64,000 nucleotides of DNA from Clostridium sp. 1001271B_151109_B4 (GTDB lineage: Bacteria; Bacillota; Clostridia; Clostridiales; Clostridiaceae). Positions 55,118 through 63,238 of this stretch are shown here, piece after piece (positions within the stretch are counted from its first letter, which is position 1; every line of letters begins with the position of its first letter). Below the pieces are notes generated by a model. The model was not told the DNA's origin. It did not search any database and saw only the letters and a program-made list of their open reading frames with translations. Location: NCBI RefSeq assembly GCF_015670405.1, contig NZ_JADPBQ010000009.1, positions 11,157-75,156 on the forward strand, read 5' to 3'. The position numbers and the translations under genes are program-made.

Positions 55118-56551
55118 TTAATTTAACTTATTTTTAATAACACCAATTGCTACCCCTAAAATACTAACTTCCTTACCTTCTAAATATATTTCACTATATT
55201 TAGAGTTTGCAGGAACTAACATTGGTGCTTCTCCATTTAATTTTAATGTTTTAAGTGTTGCTTCACCATCCAAACTAGCAGCAACTATTTCATTGTTATA
55301 AGCAGTATTTTGTCTCTTAATTACTACCATATCCCCATCATTTATATTTTTATCGATCATACTATCTCCTTTAACATGAAGTATGAAAGTGTCCTTTCCT
55401 TTTTCTAACCACCCTTTTGGTAAAAGGAACTTTTCTAATACCTGTTCATTAATTTCAATAGGAGTACCTGCTGCTATGTCATTATATACATTTACTTCTT
55501 CTAATTCTTCTTCAGAAAAGACTGTATTATCATCAAGGTAAATTTCTTTTTTAGCTGATGAATTATCTAAATTAAAATCAACAATATTTTTATATTTCAA
55601 ATTTACATATTCAAACTTATCAATAAATGTATTTTTCATATTATCTTCTTCAATAAACTTCTTTTTAAAAGCAAAGCTTTTACCTTTAAAATCAGCTCCA
55701 AGAGTTTTTAATTTTCTCCCCTTCACTAACCAACACATATCATCATTTTTATTTTCATTATTTACAATAAATACAAATGAAGAATATAAATAATTAGCAT
55801 ATATACTTTTTACAAATTCAACTTGACCTTTAGTTAATCCTTCTACACTGTCTAAAACTATATGAGTATATTTATTGCTATTTTCCCTTGCATATTTAAT
55901 TGCAAGGCTAGTCTCATCATAAACATCATAAAATCCATTATCCATTAATATCTCATCATATACTTCCATTAATGTATAAATAGCTTCTCTAGTAAAAGAA
56001 TTTTTAATAACCCTATATTTTCTACCTTTTCTTTCAACTTCATTATACTCATCTCTTGTGAAATTACATGCTTTAATCCACATAATTTCTTCATAAAGTT
56101 CCTCTGAAGAAATTTTATTTAAAACCTTTGATTTCTTTGAAAAAAACTTCATTTTCGAATTAAATTTTTCACTGTTTAATAATTCTAATCCTTTATCTGA
56201 AGAAATTAATTCTAATTTTAAATTCTTTAAGTTTAAATACATATTTGAATATTCTTTTATTAACGAATTTATTAGATTAAATTCTACTCTTCTAGTATCT
56301 AAAGAAAATAAAGAATAAAATTCACTTTCTTTGCTCATTTCCTCATATAAAGAATTATTATTAATTAATTCTTTATAATTTGATGATAAAAATAATATTT
56401 TATCATCTTTATATAAACAATAATTGTTTTCTAAATTTATAACTCTATATAAAGCCGTTATAGTCTTTCCTGTTAATGATTTTCCTTTCATTAATGAAAA
56501 GCCCATATTCTTGTTTTTTATAAACCTATTTTGTACTTTAGTTAATTTCAT
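55118..56551 (-). CDS. LexA/S24-type peptidase fused to a degenerate UvrD-like P-loop domain
   Basis: A 477-residue two-part protein. Residues 10-300 resemble a superfamily 1 (UvrD-like) helicase fragment: Walker A GKSLTGKT at 23-30 (in GFSLMKGKSLTGKTITALYR) and a motif II-like IVLDSVEGLTKGQVEFVK near 231-248, where DExQD reads DSVEG, so ATP hydrolysis is doubtful. Residues 345-477 are a complete LexA/UmuD-type domain: cleavage pair Ala361-Gly362, Ser397 in GDSM and Lys434 in ATLKTLK. There is no helix-turn-helix. The longest frame starts at 56659, but this ATG is preferred because the extension overlaps a candidate leader RNA terminator and reads as non-protein sequence. Role unknown; RecA-triggered self-cleavage is plausible. 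Confidence 0.85.
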   Translation of the reverse strand: MKLTKVQNRFIKNKNMGFSLMKGKSLTGKTITALYRVINLENNYCLYKDDKILFLSSNYKELINNNSLYEEMSKESEFYSLFSLDTRRVEFNLINSLIKEYSNMYLNLKNLKLELISSDKGLELLNSEKFNSKMKFFSKKSKVLNKISSEELYEEIMWIKACNFTRDEYNEVERKGRKYRVIKNSFTREAIYTLMEVYDEILMDNGFYDVYDETSLAIKYARENSNKYTHIVLDSVEGLTKGQVEFVKSIYANYLYSSFVFIVNNENKNDDMCWLVKGRKLKTLGADFKGKSFAFKKKFIEEDNMKNTFIDKFEYVNLKYKNIVDFNLDNSSAKKEIYLDDNTVFSEEELEEVNVYNDIAAGTPIEINEQVLEKFLLPKGWLEKGKDTFILHVKGDSMIDKNINDGDMVVIKRQNTAYNNEIVAASLDGEATLKTLKLNGEAPMLVPANSKYSEIYLEGKEVSILGVAIGVIKNKLN

Positions 56552-56580
56552 TTTACACCTACTGCTACTTCCCATTATTA

Positions 56581-56744
56581 TAAAGAAAACCCCAAAGAAA
56601 GAAAATAACCTTGGAGTTACAAACCAAATTCTTAGCTTAAGATGGGATTTCACATCCATCTTAAGCTTAAAATTCGTTATCTAAGGCTGTGCCTATTGCT
56701 ATCTCCAACTTAAATAGATTGAAATTTTACAATGGCTAGCTCTT
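56581..56744 (-). ncRNA. Candidate structured leader RNA or small RNA
   Basis: Read on the minus strand from the predicted start (about 56744), the RNA forms three hairpins: (1) AAG-GCT-GCC-ATTG at 56744-56730 with CAAT-GGC-AGC-CTT at 56698-56683, an interrupted long stem with an inner ATCTAT/ATAG stem; (2) AGCTTAAGATGG and its exact complement (56667-56656/56645-56634); (3) AACTCCAAGG with CTTTGGGGTT (56618-56609/56597-56588), then TTTTCTTTAT, an intrinsic terminator. A consensus promoter precedes it with correct spacing. It ends 30 bases before the LexA-like gene. I do not recognise a known riboswitch or small RNA family. Confidence 0.6.
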
Positions 56745-56749
56745 AGATA

Positions 56750-56778
56750 ATTTTATTAATTTATTATTAAAAAGTCAA
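56750..56778 (-). promoter_or_regulatory. Sigma-A promoter for the candidate RNA and LexA-like gene
   Basis: TTGACT (56778-56773) and TAAAAT (56755-56750) on the minus strand with a 17-base spacer, just after the nfnB stop. The predicted start base falls at the first base of hairpin 1 of the candidate RNA. Confidence 0.75.
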
Positions 56779-56790
56779 TGAATTTTGTAG

Positions 56791-58188
56791 TCATTTGTTA
56801 CTTAAATACTCATCTATTGCTGCAGCTGCTTTTTTACCTGCACCCATTGCTAAGATTACTGTTGCTGCGCCTGTAACAGCATCTCCCCCAGCATATACTC
56901 CTTCCTTAGTTGTAAGTCCTGTTTCTTCATCTGCAATAATACATTTCCATTTATTCACTTCTAACCCATTAGTTGTTGATGAAATCAGTGGGTTTGGCGA
57001 CGTACCTAAAGACATTATAACTGTATCCACATCCATAACAAACTCAGAACCTTCTTTTACTACAGGTCTTCTTCTACCTGAAGCATCAGGTTCACCTAGT
57101 ACCATTTCAACACACTTCATTCCTTTAACCCATCCATTTTCATCACATAAAATCTCAGTTGGATTTGTTAACACATCAAAGATAACTCCTTCTTCTTTAG
57201 CATGATGTACTTCTTCTAATCTTGCTGGAAGTTCCTCTTCACTTCTTCTATATACAATATGTGTTTCTGCTCCAAGTCTTAATGCCGTTCTAGCTGCATC
57301 CATAGCAACATTTCCACCACCAACAACTGCTACCTTTTTCCCTACTTTTACTGGTGTATGATATTCTTCTTTAAAGGCCTTCATTAAATTTACTCTTGTT
57401 AAAAACTCATTAGCTGAAAATACCCCATTAGCATTTTCACCTGGAATACCCATAAATTTTGGAAGCCCTGCTCCTGAACCTATAAACACAGCCTCAAATC
57501 CCTCGTCCTCTATTAAAGAATCTACTGTAACTGTTCTTCCTACAACTACATTAGTTTCAATATTAACTCCTAATTTTTTAATATTCTCTATTTCATGCTT
57601 TACAACCTCATCTTTTGGTAGTCTAAACTCAGGAATACCATAAACTAAAACTCCACCCGCTTCATGTAAAGCTTCAAAAATTGTAACATCATATCCCCTT
57701 TTAGCTAAATCACCAGCACATGTAAGTCCTGATGGTCCTGAACCTATTACAGCAATTTTCTTTCCCTTAGAATCTTCTTTTTCTGAAAGATCTATGTTAT
57801 TTTTTCTAGCCCAATCTGCTGTAAACTTTTCTAGCTTACCAATAGCTACTGGCTCACCTTTTATTCCTAAAATACATTTCCCTTCACATTGTGATTCCTG
57901 AGGACAAACTCTACCACATACTGCAGGCAATGCGCTATATTTAGCTATTTCTTTAGCTGCACCCTCTATATTTTTTTTCTTAAGTTCTGATATAAACCCC
58001 GGTATATCTATGGAAACAGGACATCCACTAACACATTTAGGATTTTTACATCCTAAGCATCTACTTGCTTCATTGAAAGCACTCTCTTCGTCATATCCCA
58101 AGCATACCTCTTTAAAGTTTTTTGCTCTTACACTTGCTTCCTGTTCAACAACAGGTGTTCTTTTCATTCTATCAACTACATTATTCAT
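56791..58188 (-). CDS. nfnB: NfnB, NADP-binding subunit of electron-bifurcating ferredoxin:NADP transhydrogenase (GltA-like)
   Basis: A 465-residue FAD/NADPH oxidoreductase, often labelled glutamate synthase small subunit. N-terminal Cys-rich part (CLGCKNPKCVSGCPVSIDIP, CGRVCPQESQCEGKCILG) holds two [4Fe-4S] clusters; FAD site IGSGPSGLTCAGDLAKRGYDVTIFEA; NADPH site VVGGGNVAMDAARTALRLG. Its partner nfnA directly upstream (one-base gap) lets it be assigned to Nfn (NfnL) rather than a glutamate synthase, since no GltB is present. It couples NADH and reduced ferredoxin to NADP+ reduction. Confidence 0.92.
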   Translation of the reverse strand: MNNVVDRMKRTPVVEQEASVRAKNFKEVCLGYDEESAFNEASRCLGCKNPKCVSGCPVSIDIPGFISELKKKNIEGAAKEIAKYSALPAVCGRVCPQESQCEGKCILGIKGEPVAIGKLEKFTADWARKNNIDLSEKEDSKGKKIAVIGSGPSGLTCAGDLAKRGYDVTIFEALHEAGGVLVYGIPEFRLPKDEVVKHEIENIKKLGVNIETNVVVGRTVTVDSLIEDEGFEAVFIGSGAGLPKFMGIPGENANGVFSANEFLTRVNLMKAFKEEYHTPVKVGKKVAVVGGGNVAMDAARTALRLGAETHIVYRRSEEELPARLEEVHHAKEEGVIFDVLTNPTEILCDENGWVKGMKCVEMVLGEPDASGRRRPVVKEGSEFVMDVDTVIMSLGTSPNPLISSTTNGLEVNKWKCIIADEETGLTTKEGVYAGGDAVTGAATVILAMGAGKKAAAAIDEYLSNK

Positions 58189-58189
58189 A

Positions 58190-59080
58190 CTAATTATGAC
58201 CTCCGCATCCGCAACCTTCTCTATGATGTGTGTCGCCTTCTTCTATTTTTAATACCGCTCTACCTTCTTCACTTTTATAAAGGGTTTGTCTTCTCATACT
58301 CTCATCAAAATCTACAAGATGACCATCAAACTCTGGCCCATCAACACAGGCAAATTTTACTTCATTGCCAACAGTTACTCTGCATGCACCACACATTCCT
58401 GTTCCATCTACCATGATAGGATTTAAACTTACTGTAGTTTTTATCCCTAATTCTTTAGTTAAAGCACTCATAAACTTCATCATAATCATAGGCCCAATTA
58501 CAACTGCATGGTTATATTCTTTTCCATTATTTTTTACTAAGTCTGTTAAACAATCTGTAACTCTACCATTAAATCCATATGATCCATCATCAGTTGAAAT
58601 ATATAAATTTTTAGCAACTTGTCTCATTTCATCTTCTAAAATTATAAGCTCTTTAGTTCTTGCACCAATAATAACATCTACATCGATACCATTTTCATGA
58701 AGCCACTTGACTTGAGGATATACCGGAGCAGCCCCTACTCCTCCAGCAACAAATATAATCTTAGATTTTTTTAATTCGCTTAATTCTTCATGAATAAACT
58801 CACTTGGTTGCCCCAATGGTCCCACAAAATCTTCTACAAAATCACCAACTTCATACTCAGCTAACTCTTTAGTCGCATAGCCTACCGTTTGAAAAACAAT
58901 AGTTACTGTTCCTTTTTCTCTATCATAATCAGCAATAGTTAATGGAATTCTTTCTCCCTTATCATTATTTTTAATAATAATAAATTGCCCTGGCTGAGCA
59001 GATTTAGCTACTCTAGCAGCTTCAATATCCATTAAATAAATATTTTCAGTTAATAATCTTTTACTTGTTATTTTATACAC
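58190..59080 (-). CDS. nfnA: NfnA, FAD/NAD-binding and [2Fe-2S] subunit of the Nfn transhydrogenase
   Basis: A 296-residue protein similar to dihydroorotate dehydrogenase electron-transfer subunit PyrK. FAD domain (AKSAQPGQFIIIK; RIPLTIAD), NAD domain (FVAGGVGAAPVYPQVKWL), and C-terminal [2Fe-2S] cysteines DGTGMCGACRVTVGNEVKFACVDGP (read in two parts: CGAC and FACVDG). An extra His/Cys tail HHREGCGCGGHN is seen. With NfnB forms the NfnSL complex that bifurcates electrons. First gene of the pair. Confidence 0.92.
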   Translation of the reverse strand: MYKITSKRLLTENIYLMDIEAARVAKSAQPGQFIIIKNNDKGERIPLTIADYDREKGTVTIVFQTVGYATKELAEYEVGDFVEDFVGPLGQPSEFIHEELSELKKSKIIFVAGGVGAAPVYPQVKWLHENGIDVDVIIGARTKELIILEDEMRQVAKNLYISTDDGSYGFNGRVTDCLTDLVKNNGKEYNHAVVIGPMIMMKFMSALTKELGIKTTVSLNPIMVDGTGMCGACRVTVGNEVKFACVDGPEFDGHLVDFDESMRRQTLYKSEEGRAVLKIEEGDTHHREGCGCGGHN

Positions 59081-59145
59081 CTTAATAACCTCCTAAAATT
59101 TTCTTAAGTATTTATATAATAATTTTTATTAACATACTATATTAA

Positions 59146-59283
59146 AAGTTAAGAGTTAGTAGTTTCAAGTTAGTAGTTAAGGTTTAAACTCCTTTTCGAG
59201 TTTCATAATAATATATTTTTAAATTCAGATTATCTGAAATTTCACCTTAACTACTCACCACTAACTACTAACTCCTAATTATT
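59146..59283. repeat. Complex inverted repeat with tandem AGTTAGTAGTT units
   Basis: The left arm (about 59151-59182) and right arm (59243-59277) are near complements: AGTTAGTAGTT and TAGTTAAGGT recur in both, with a differing centre. Within each arm the unit AGTTAGTAGTT is partly repeated in tandem. Two small hairpins, AAACTC/GAGTTT (59187-59203) and TTCAGAT/ATCTGAA (59224-59240), lie in the loop. It fills the gap from the alcohol dehydrogenase stop to the nfnA leader. Either an elaborate terminator or a dispersed clostridial repeat. Confidence 0.65.
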
Positions 59284-60448
59284 AAAACTCTACTTTATTT
59301 CCATAGAATGTACATGAAAGTAGCTTTTCCATTGTTTCATCATCAATTTCTCTTGGATTAGATCCAGTACATGCGTCTAAAACTGCATTATGTGCTATAT
59401 GTTTTACATTATCTAAGAAATCTTCTTCAGTAACTCCATATTCTTTCATTGATGCTGGAATATTAAGCTCCCTATTAAATTTATTTATTTTTTCAATCAA
59501 TGAATCTGTCAATTCACTATTGGTTTGCCCTTCTAATTTTAAAACTCTTGCTATATCTGCATATCTATCTTCACATACTGATCTATTGTACTGAATAACA
59601 TATGGTAAGAAAATTGCATTTGCACATCCATGTGGAATATGAAATACAGCTCCTATTTTATGTGCCATAGAATGTACTATTCCCAACAAAGCATTACTAA
59701 ATGCCATACCTGCTAAACATTGAGCTTCATGCATTAAGTTTCTTGATTCTTCATCTCCACTAAATGATTTAACTAAATTTTCATCAACCATTTCAATTGC
59801 CTTTAATGCTAATGGATCAGAAAAATTAGATTTTAATGATGCTGTATATGCCTCAATTGCATGTGTTAATGCATCCATTCCAGTATGTGCAACAAGTTTA
59901 GCCGGCATAGTTTGTGCTAAATCCGGATCAACAATTGCTATATCTGGTGTTATATTGAAATCAGCTAAAGGATATTTAATCTTTGCTTTATAATCAGTAA
60001 TTACAGAAAATGCTGTAACTTCAGTTGCTGTTCCTGATGTAGATGGTATTGCAACAAACTTAGCTTTTTGTCTAAGTTCAGGTAATCCAAATGGAATAAC
60101 AGCTTGTTCAAATGTAAAGTCTGGATATTCGTAGAAAATCCACATTGCTTTTGCTGCATCTATTGGTGATCCTCCCCCCATAGCTACTATCCAATCTGGT
60201 TCGAAATCTCTCATTACAGCAGCACCATTCATAACAGTTTCAACTGATGGATCTGGTTCAACACCTTCTATTAATTTAATTTCCAATCCAGCTTCTTTCA
60301 AATAGCTTTCAACCTTATCTAAGAAGCCAAATCTCTTCATTGATCCTCCGCCTACAACTACTACAGCCTTTTTACCTTTCAATGTCTTTAGAACCTCTAA
60401 AGACCCCTTTCCATGATAAATATCTCTTGGTAATGTAAATCTTCCCAT
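59282..60448 (-). CDS. Iron-containing (group III) alcohol dehydrogenase
   Basis: A 388-residue NAD(P)-dependent alcohol dehydrogenase of the Fe-ADH family. Cofactor site GGGSPIDAAKAMW; metal ligands in MDALTHAIEAY (Asp and His), SMAHKIGAVFHIPHGCANAIFLP (two His). Close to clostridial butanol/1,3-propanediol-type dehydrogenases; substrate not decidable. Upstream of the complex repeat and the nfn pair. Ribosome site AGGAGGAG. Confidence 0.93.
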   Translation of the reverse strand: MGRFTLPRDIYHGKGSLEVLKTLKGKKAVVVVGGGSMKRFGFLDKVESYLKEAGLEIKLIEGVEPDPSVETVMNGAAVMRDFEPDWIVAMGGGSPIDAAKAMWIFYEYPDFTFEQAVIPFGLPELRQKAKFVAIPSTSGTATEVTAFSVITDYKAKIKYPLADFNITPDIAIVDPDLAQTMPAKLVAHTGMDALTHAIEAYTASLKSNFSDPLALKAIEMVDENLVKSFSGDEESRNLMHEAQCLAGMAFSNALLGIVHSMAHKIGAVFHIPHGCANAIFLPYVIQYNRSVCEDRYADIARVLKLEGQTNSELTDSLIEKINKFNRELNIPASMKEYGVTEEDFLDNVKHIAHNAVLDACTGSNPREIDDETMEKLLSCTFYGNKVEF

Positions 60449-60624
60449 CTTTTCTCCTCCTATAAATCCTCTTTTTTGATTTTCAGTTCAAAATAAATTC
60501 TATCACTTTATCCTATAAGAAGAATTTATTTTTTTAACTTTATATCCTTAAATTTAATATATTACCAATAAGTAAATATAATATAATTATACCATAAAAA
60601 TACTATTTAAAAGTATTTTTACAT

Positions 60625-60675
60625 AAAAAATACCTAAAGACAACTATTTATTATTTTCGTCTTTAGGTATTTTTT
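60625..60675 (-). terminator. Intrinsic terminator after DHH phosphoesterase
   Basis: AAAAAATACCTAAAGAC pairs with its exact complement ending at 60675, where it abuts the stop codon of the gene; a T-run follows on the minus strand. Confidence 0.93.
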
Positions 60676-61634
60676 TATTTACTATTATTAAAGTTTATAC
60701 AATTCTCATCAAAAGCTTTTAATATCTCATCAACTATTTCCCAGTTAGCTAATGATGCTCCTGCTGCAAGCATATGACCACCACCGCCAAAACTTGCAGC
60801 TATATCATTTACTTTAGGCCCATTAGATCTGAACTCACAGAATATACCACCTTCTTCTTTTTCAACAAAGAAGTTCCAATTAATTATTCCAGCTGTATCT
60901 TGAAGGGCATTTACCATTCTAACAGCTTTCATTGTTTCTAGTTTATATTTTCTAACCACTTCTTTAGGAACTTTTAAATATGCCATTCCATTTTCAGTAG
61001 TCTTATAATTACTATAAATATATCCTAAAAATTTAAGTTCATTTTCTTCACGTCTATACATATTTGCATATATATCTTTAGTTTCTATATCATATGTGAT
61101 TTTTGATAACTTTCCAAACAGATCTGTAGGATTTTCAACATATAAAAATCTACCTGTATCTCCTACAATTCCTGTATATAATGCTTTTCTTCCCTTTTTA
61201 TCTATCTTAAGTTTATCAGAGTTATTTAGATACAAATCTAAAATCATTTCACTACAAGAAGAATAATTTGTATCAACCCAAGTTAAGTTCTCAAAAGGAG
61301 CATCAAAAGGTTTATGGTGATCTATTTTAATTACATATCCACATTTATTAAACGCTTGGTTATCTACCCTTTCCTTATTCGCTACATCTACAATAATTGC
61401 TAAGCAATCTTTATCTAAATCAATTTCTTCATCCATTGTATTTATATATTCTAAATTTTTAGAGTGCTCACCTAAAATAACAACTTTTTTATCTGGATAT
61501 GTATTGTTTATTATACTCTTTAATGCAGTTTGAGAACTATATGAATCTGGATCTGGAAACACATGTCTAAATATTGCAATTGTTTCAAACTCTTCAATTT
61601 TATTGATAATTTCTTTCATTAATTTTTCTATCAT
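60675..61634 (-). CDS. DHH-family phosphoesterase, NrnA-like (second copy)
   Basis: A 319-residue DHH/DHHA1 protein: HVFPDPDSYSSQ (His24, Asp28, Asp30), VDVANKERVD, KIDHHKPF, GDTGRF, and GGGGHMLAAG at the C-terminus. The PDPDxxxSQ motif is closer to B. subtilis NrnA than the operon copy at 48067 (HVSPDGDAVGS), so this may be the true oligoribonuclease/pAp phosphatase orthologue. Monocistronic. Confidence 0.88.
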   Translation of the reverse strand: MIEKLMKEIINKIEEFETIAIFRHVFPDPDSYSSQTALKSIINNTYPDKKVVILGEHSKNLEYINTMDEEIDLDKDCLAIIVDVANKERVDNQAFNKCGYVIKIDHHKPFDAPFENLTWVDTNYSSCSEMILDLYLNNSDKLKIDKKGRKALYTGIVGDTGRFLYVENPTDLFGKLSKITYDIETKDIYANMYRREENELKFLGYIYSNYKTTENGMAYLKVPKEVVRKYKLETMKAVRMVNALQDTAGIINWNFFVEKEEGGIFCEFRSNGPKVNDIAASFGGGGHMLAAGASLANWEIVDEILKAFDENCINFNNSK

Positions 61635-61685
61635 AATTAATTGTCTCCTTGATTAATAATTTTATTAATAATTTCTAGAAAAACA

Positions 61686-61709
61686 CCCTACTTAGCTATC
61701 TAAGTAGGG
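61686..61709 (-). terminator. Intrinsic terminator after solute-binding protein gene
   Basis: CCCTACTTAG pairs with CTAAGTAGGG across CTAT; on the minus strand TGTTTTTCTAG follows. 21 bases from the stop at 61730. Confidence 0.92.
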
Positions 61710-61729
61710 TAATAATTTTATTAATTCTT

Positions 61730-63073
61730 TTATTGACGACTTATAGAAGTTTCAACTTGAGAATTCATTTCTTTTAACATTGCTTCTATATCATCTGATG
61801 TACCAGTAACATATGAAGCATATTTTTCTTCTGCTACTGTTCTAGCTGATTGAGCATTGTTTACAGCTGGTGTAAAGTATGCAAAAGCTAAAGAATCATT
61901 TGCTACATCATAAATCTTACCATATAAAGAAGTAGTATCAGCTAAAACTTCTTGAACAATTGAAGAGTCTACAGCTGACTTTCTTACTGGTAAATATCCA
62001 GTACCAGTAGCAAATTTAGCAGTATTTTCAGTATTTGTTGCGAACTTTATAAATTCGTAAGCTGCATATTGAGCTTCTGCAGAAACATCATTAGTAACAA
62101 ATAATGATGCACCTTGTTGGATAACAGCCTTATCTTTACCTTCAAAATGTGGAACTTCTACTACTGCAATTTCAAAAGCATCATTAGTATTTATGTGTGC
62201 GAAACCTGCTGATGACCCTTGATAAGCTAATAATCTTTGGTTTGAGAATGGACCTGATAAGAATTTATCTTCACCTGGAACTCTAAATGCACCACTTTGA
62301 GTATTAGCTCTGAAGAATTGCATAAATTCTTTAGACCAATCATTATTAACATTTATTTTTCCATCTAACTCAACGAAATCTTTACCTTCTTCTTTTAATG
62401 ATGAAATAAAGGCATTTGAACTTGAATCAAACCCAAATCCTGCTATTCCTAATTCATCATACGCTTTTTGAGAAATTTCAGCTAATTTTTCAAAAGTTAA
62501 ATCATTTAGGTCCTCAACAGTATACCCTAATTGTTCTAATAAGTTTTTATTTACGTATAAAACTTCAGTAGATTTAGTTAAAGGTAATCCATAAATTTTA
62601 TTCTCTCCCCATTGTGATAATTCTTTAATAAAATCTGGAATAAAGTCTTTTTCAATATCATCTTTCATTCCTATTGAAGAATTATTTACATATGGAGTTA
62701 AATCAACAACTTTATTATCATTAATTAATCCTGTTGCAGCATCTGGATAAACATTAACTATTGCTGGCAATGTATTTGATTGTGATGCAGCAATTACTTT
62801 TTTGTTTAAATCAGTAATACTACCTTGGCTAGATGCAGTAACTGTTATTCCCTTTCCATTTGTTGCATTGAAATCGTCAACTATACCTTGTAAAATTTCA
62901 GCTTGTTTACCATTCATATAGTGCCACATTTCAATTGAAACTGGTTCTGTTAATTCTGTAACAATGTCAGCATTTTCACTTGATGAATTATTGCTTCCGC
63001 AACCAGTTAATGCTGTAACTGCAACTACTGCAGTCATTAAAGATGCTAATAATCTTCTTTTCATTCGTTTCAC
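61730..63073 (-). CDS. ABC transporter extracellular solute-binding lipoprotein
   Basis: A 447-residue family 1 solute-binding protein with a signal peptide and lipobox ALTGC (lipid-modified Cys25), anchored outside the membrane. The mature part has SIEMWHYMNGKQAEILQGIVDDFNA and late GTGYLPVRKSAVDS, features of the UgpB-like glycerol-3-phosphate/sugar-binding group. The true substrate (glycerol phosphate, phosphodiester or oligosaccharide) is uncertain. Downstream of the permease and closed by a terminator. Confidence 0.92.
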   Translation of the reverse strand: MKRMKRRLLASLMTAVVAVTALTGCGSNNSSSENADIVTELTEPVSIEMWHYMNGKQAEILQGIVDDFNATNGKGITVTASSQGSITDLNKKVIAASQSNTLPAIVNVYPDAATGLINDNKVVDLTPYVNNSSIGMKDDIEKDFIPDFIKELSQWGENKIYGLPLTKSTEVLYVNKNLLEQLGYTVEDLNDLTFEKLAEISQKAYDELGIAGFGFDSSSNAFISSLKEEGKDFVELDGKINVNNDWSKEFMQFFRANTQSGAFRVPGEDKFLSGPFSNQRLLAYQGSSAGFAHINTNDAFEIAVVEVPHFEGKDKAVIQQGASLFVTNDVSAEAQYAAYEFIKFATNTENTAKFATGTGYLPVRKSAVDSSIVQEVLADTTSLYGKIYDVANDSLAFAYFTPAVNNAQSARTVAEEKYASYVTGTSDDIEAMLKEMNSQVETSISRQ

Positions 63074-63238
63074 CTCTAAAACCTTAAATATATATTTTTA
63101 TAAGAAAAGATGATTAAAAGTTAAAATATTAATTATATATTTTATAACTAAACTATATAATAACTTATTTAAAAAATAACTATTTCAATTAATATTACAA
63201 CTTTCAAAACATCTTTTTTCTATATAACTAATTGTTTT

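Noticed and set aside
55118-56659. 513-residue version of the LexA-like protein starting at 56659
   Set aside because: The first 36 codons overlap the candidate RNA hairpins and terminator, are not like the rest of the protein, and have no ribosome site.
56581-56744. 6S RNA, SRP RNA or a known riboswitch (c-di-GMP, preQ1, purine, SAM, TPP) for the candidate RNA
   Set aside because: No conserved motif of these families is present, and the shape (three separate hairpins) is unlike the single long rod of 6S or SRP RNA.
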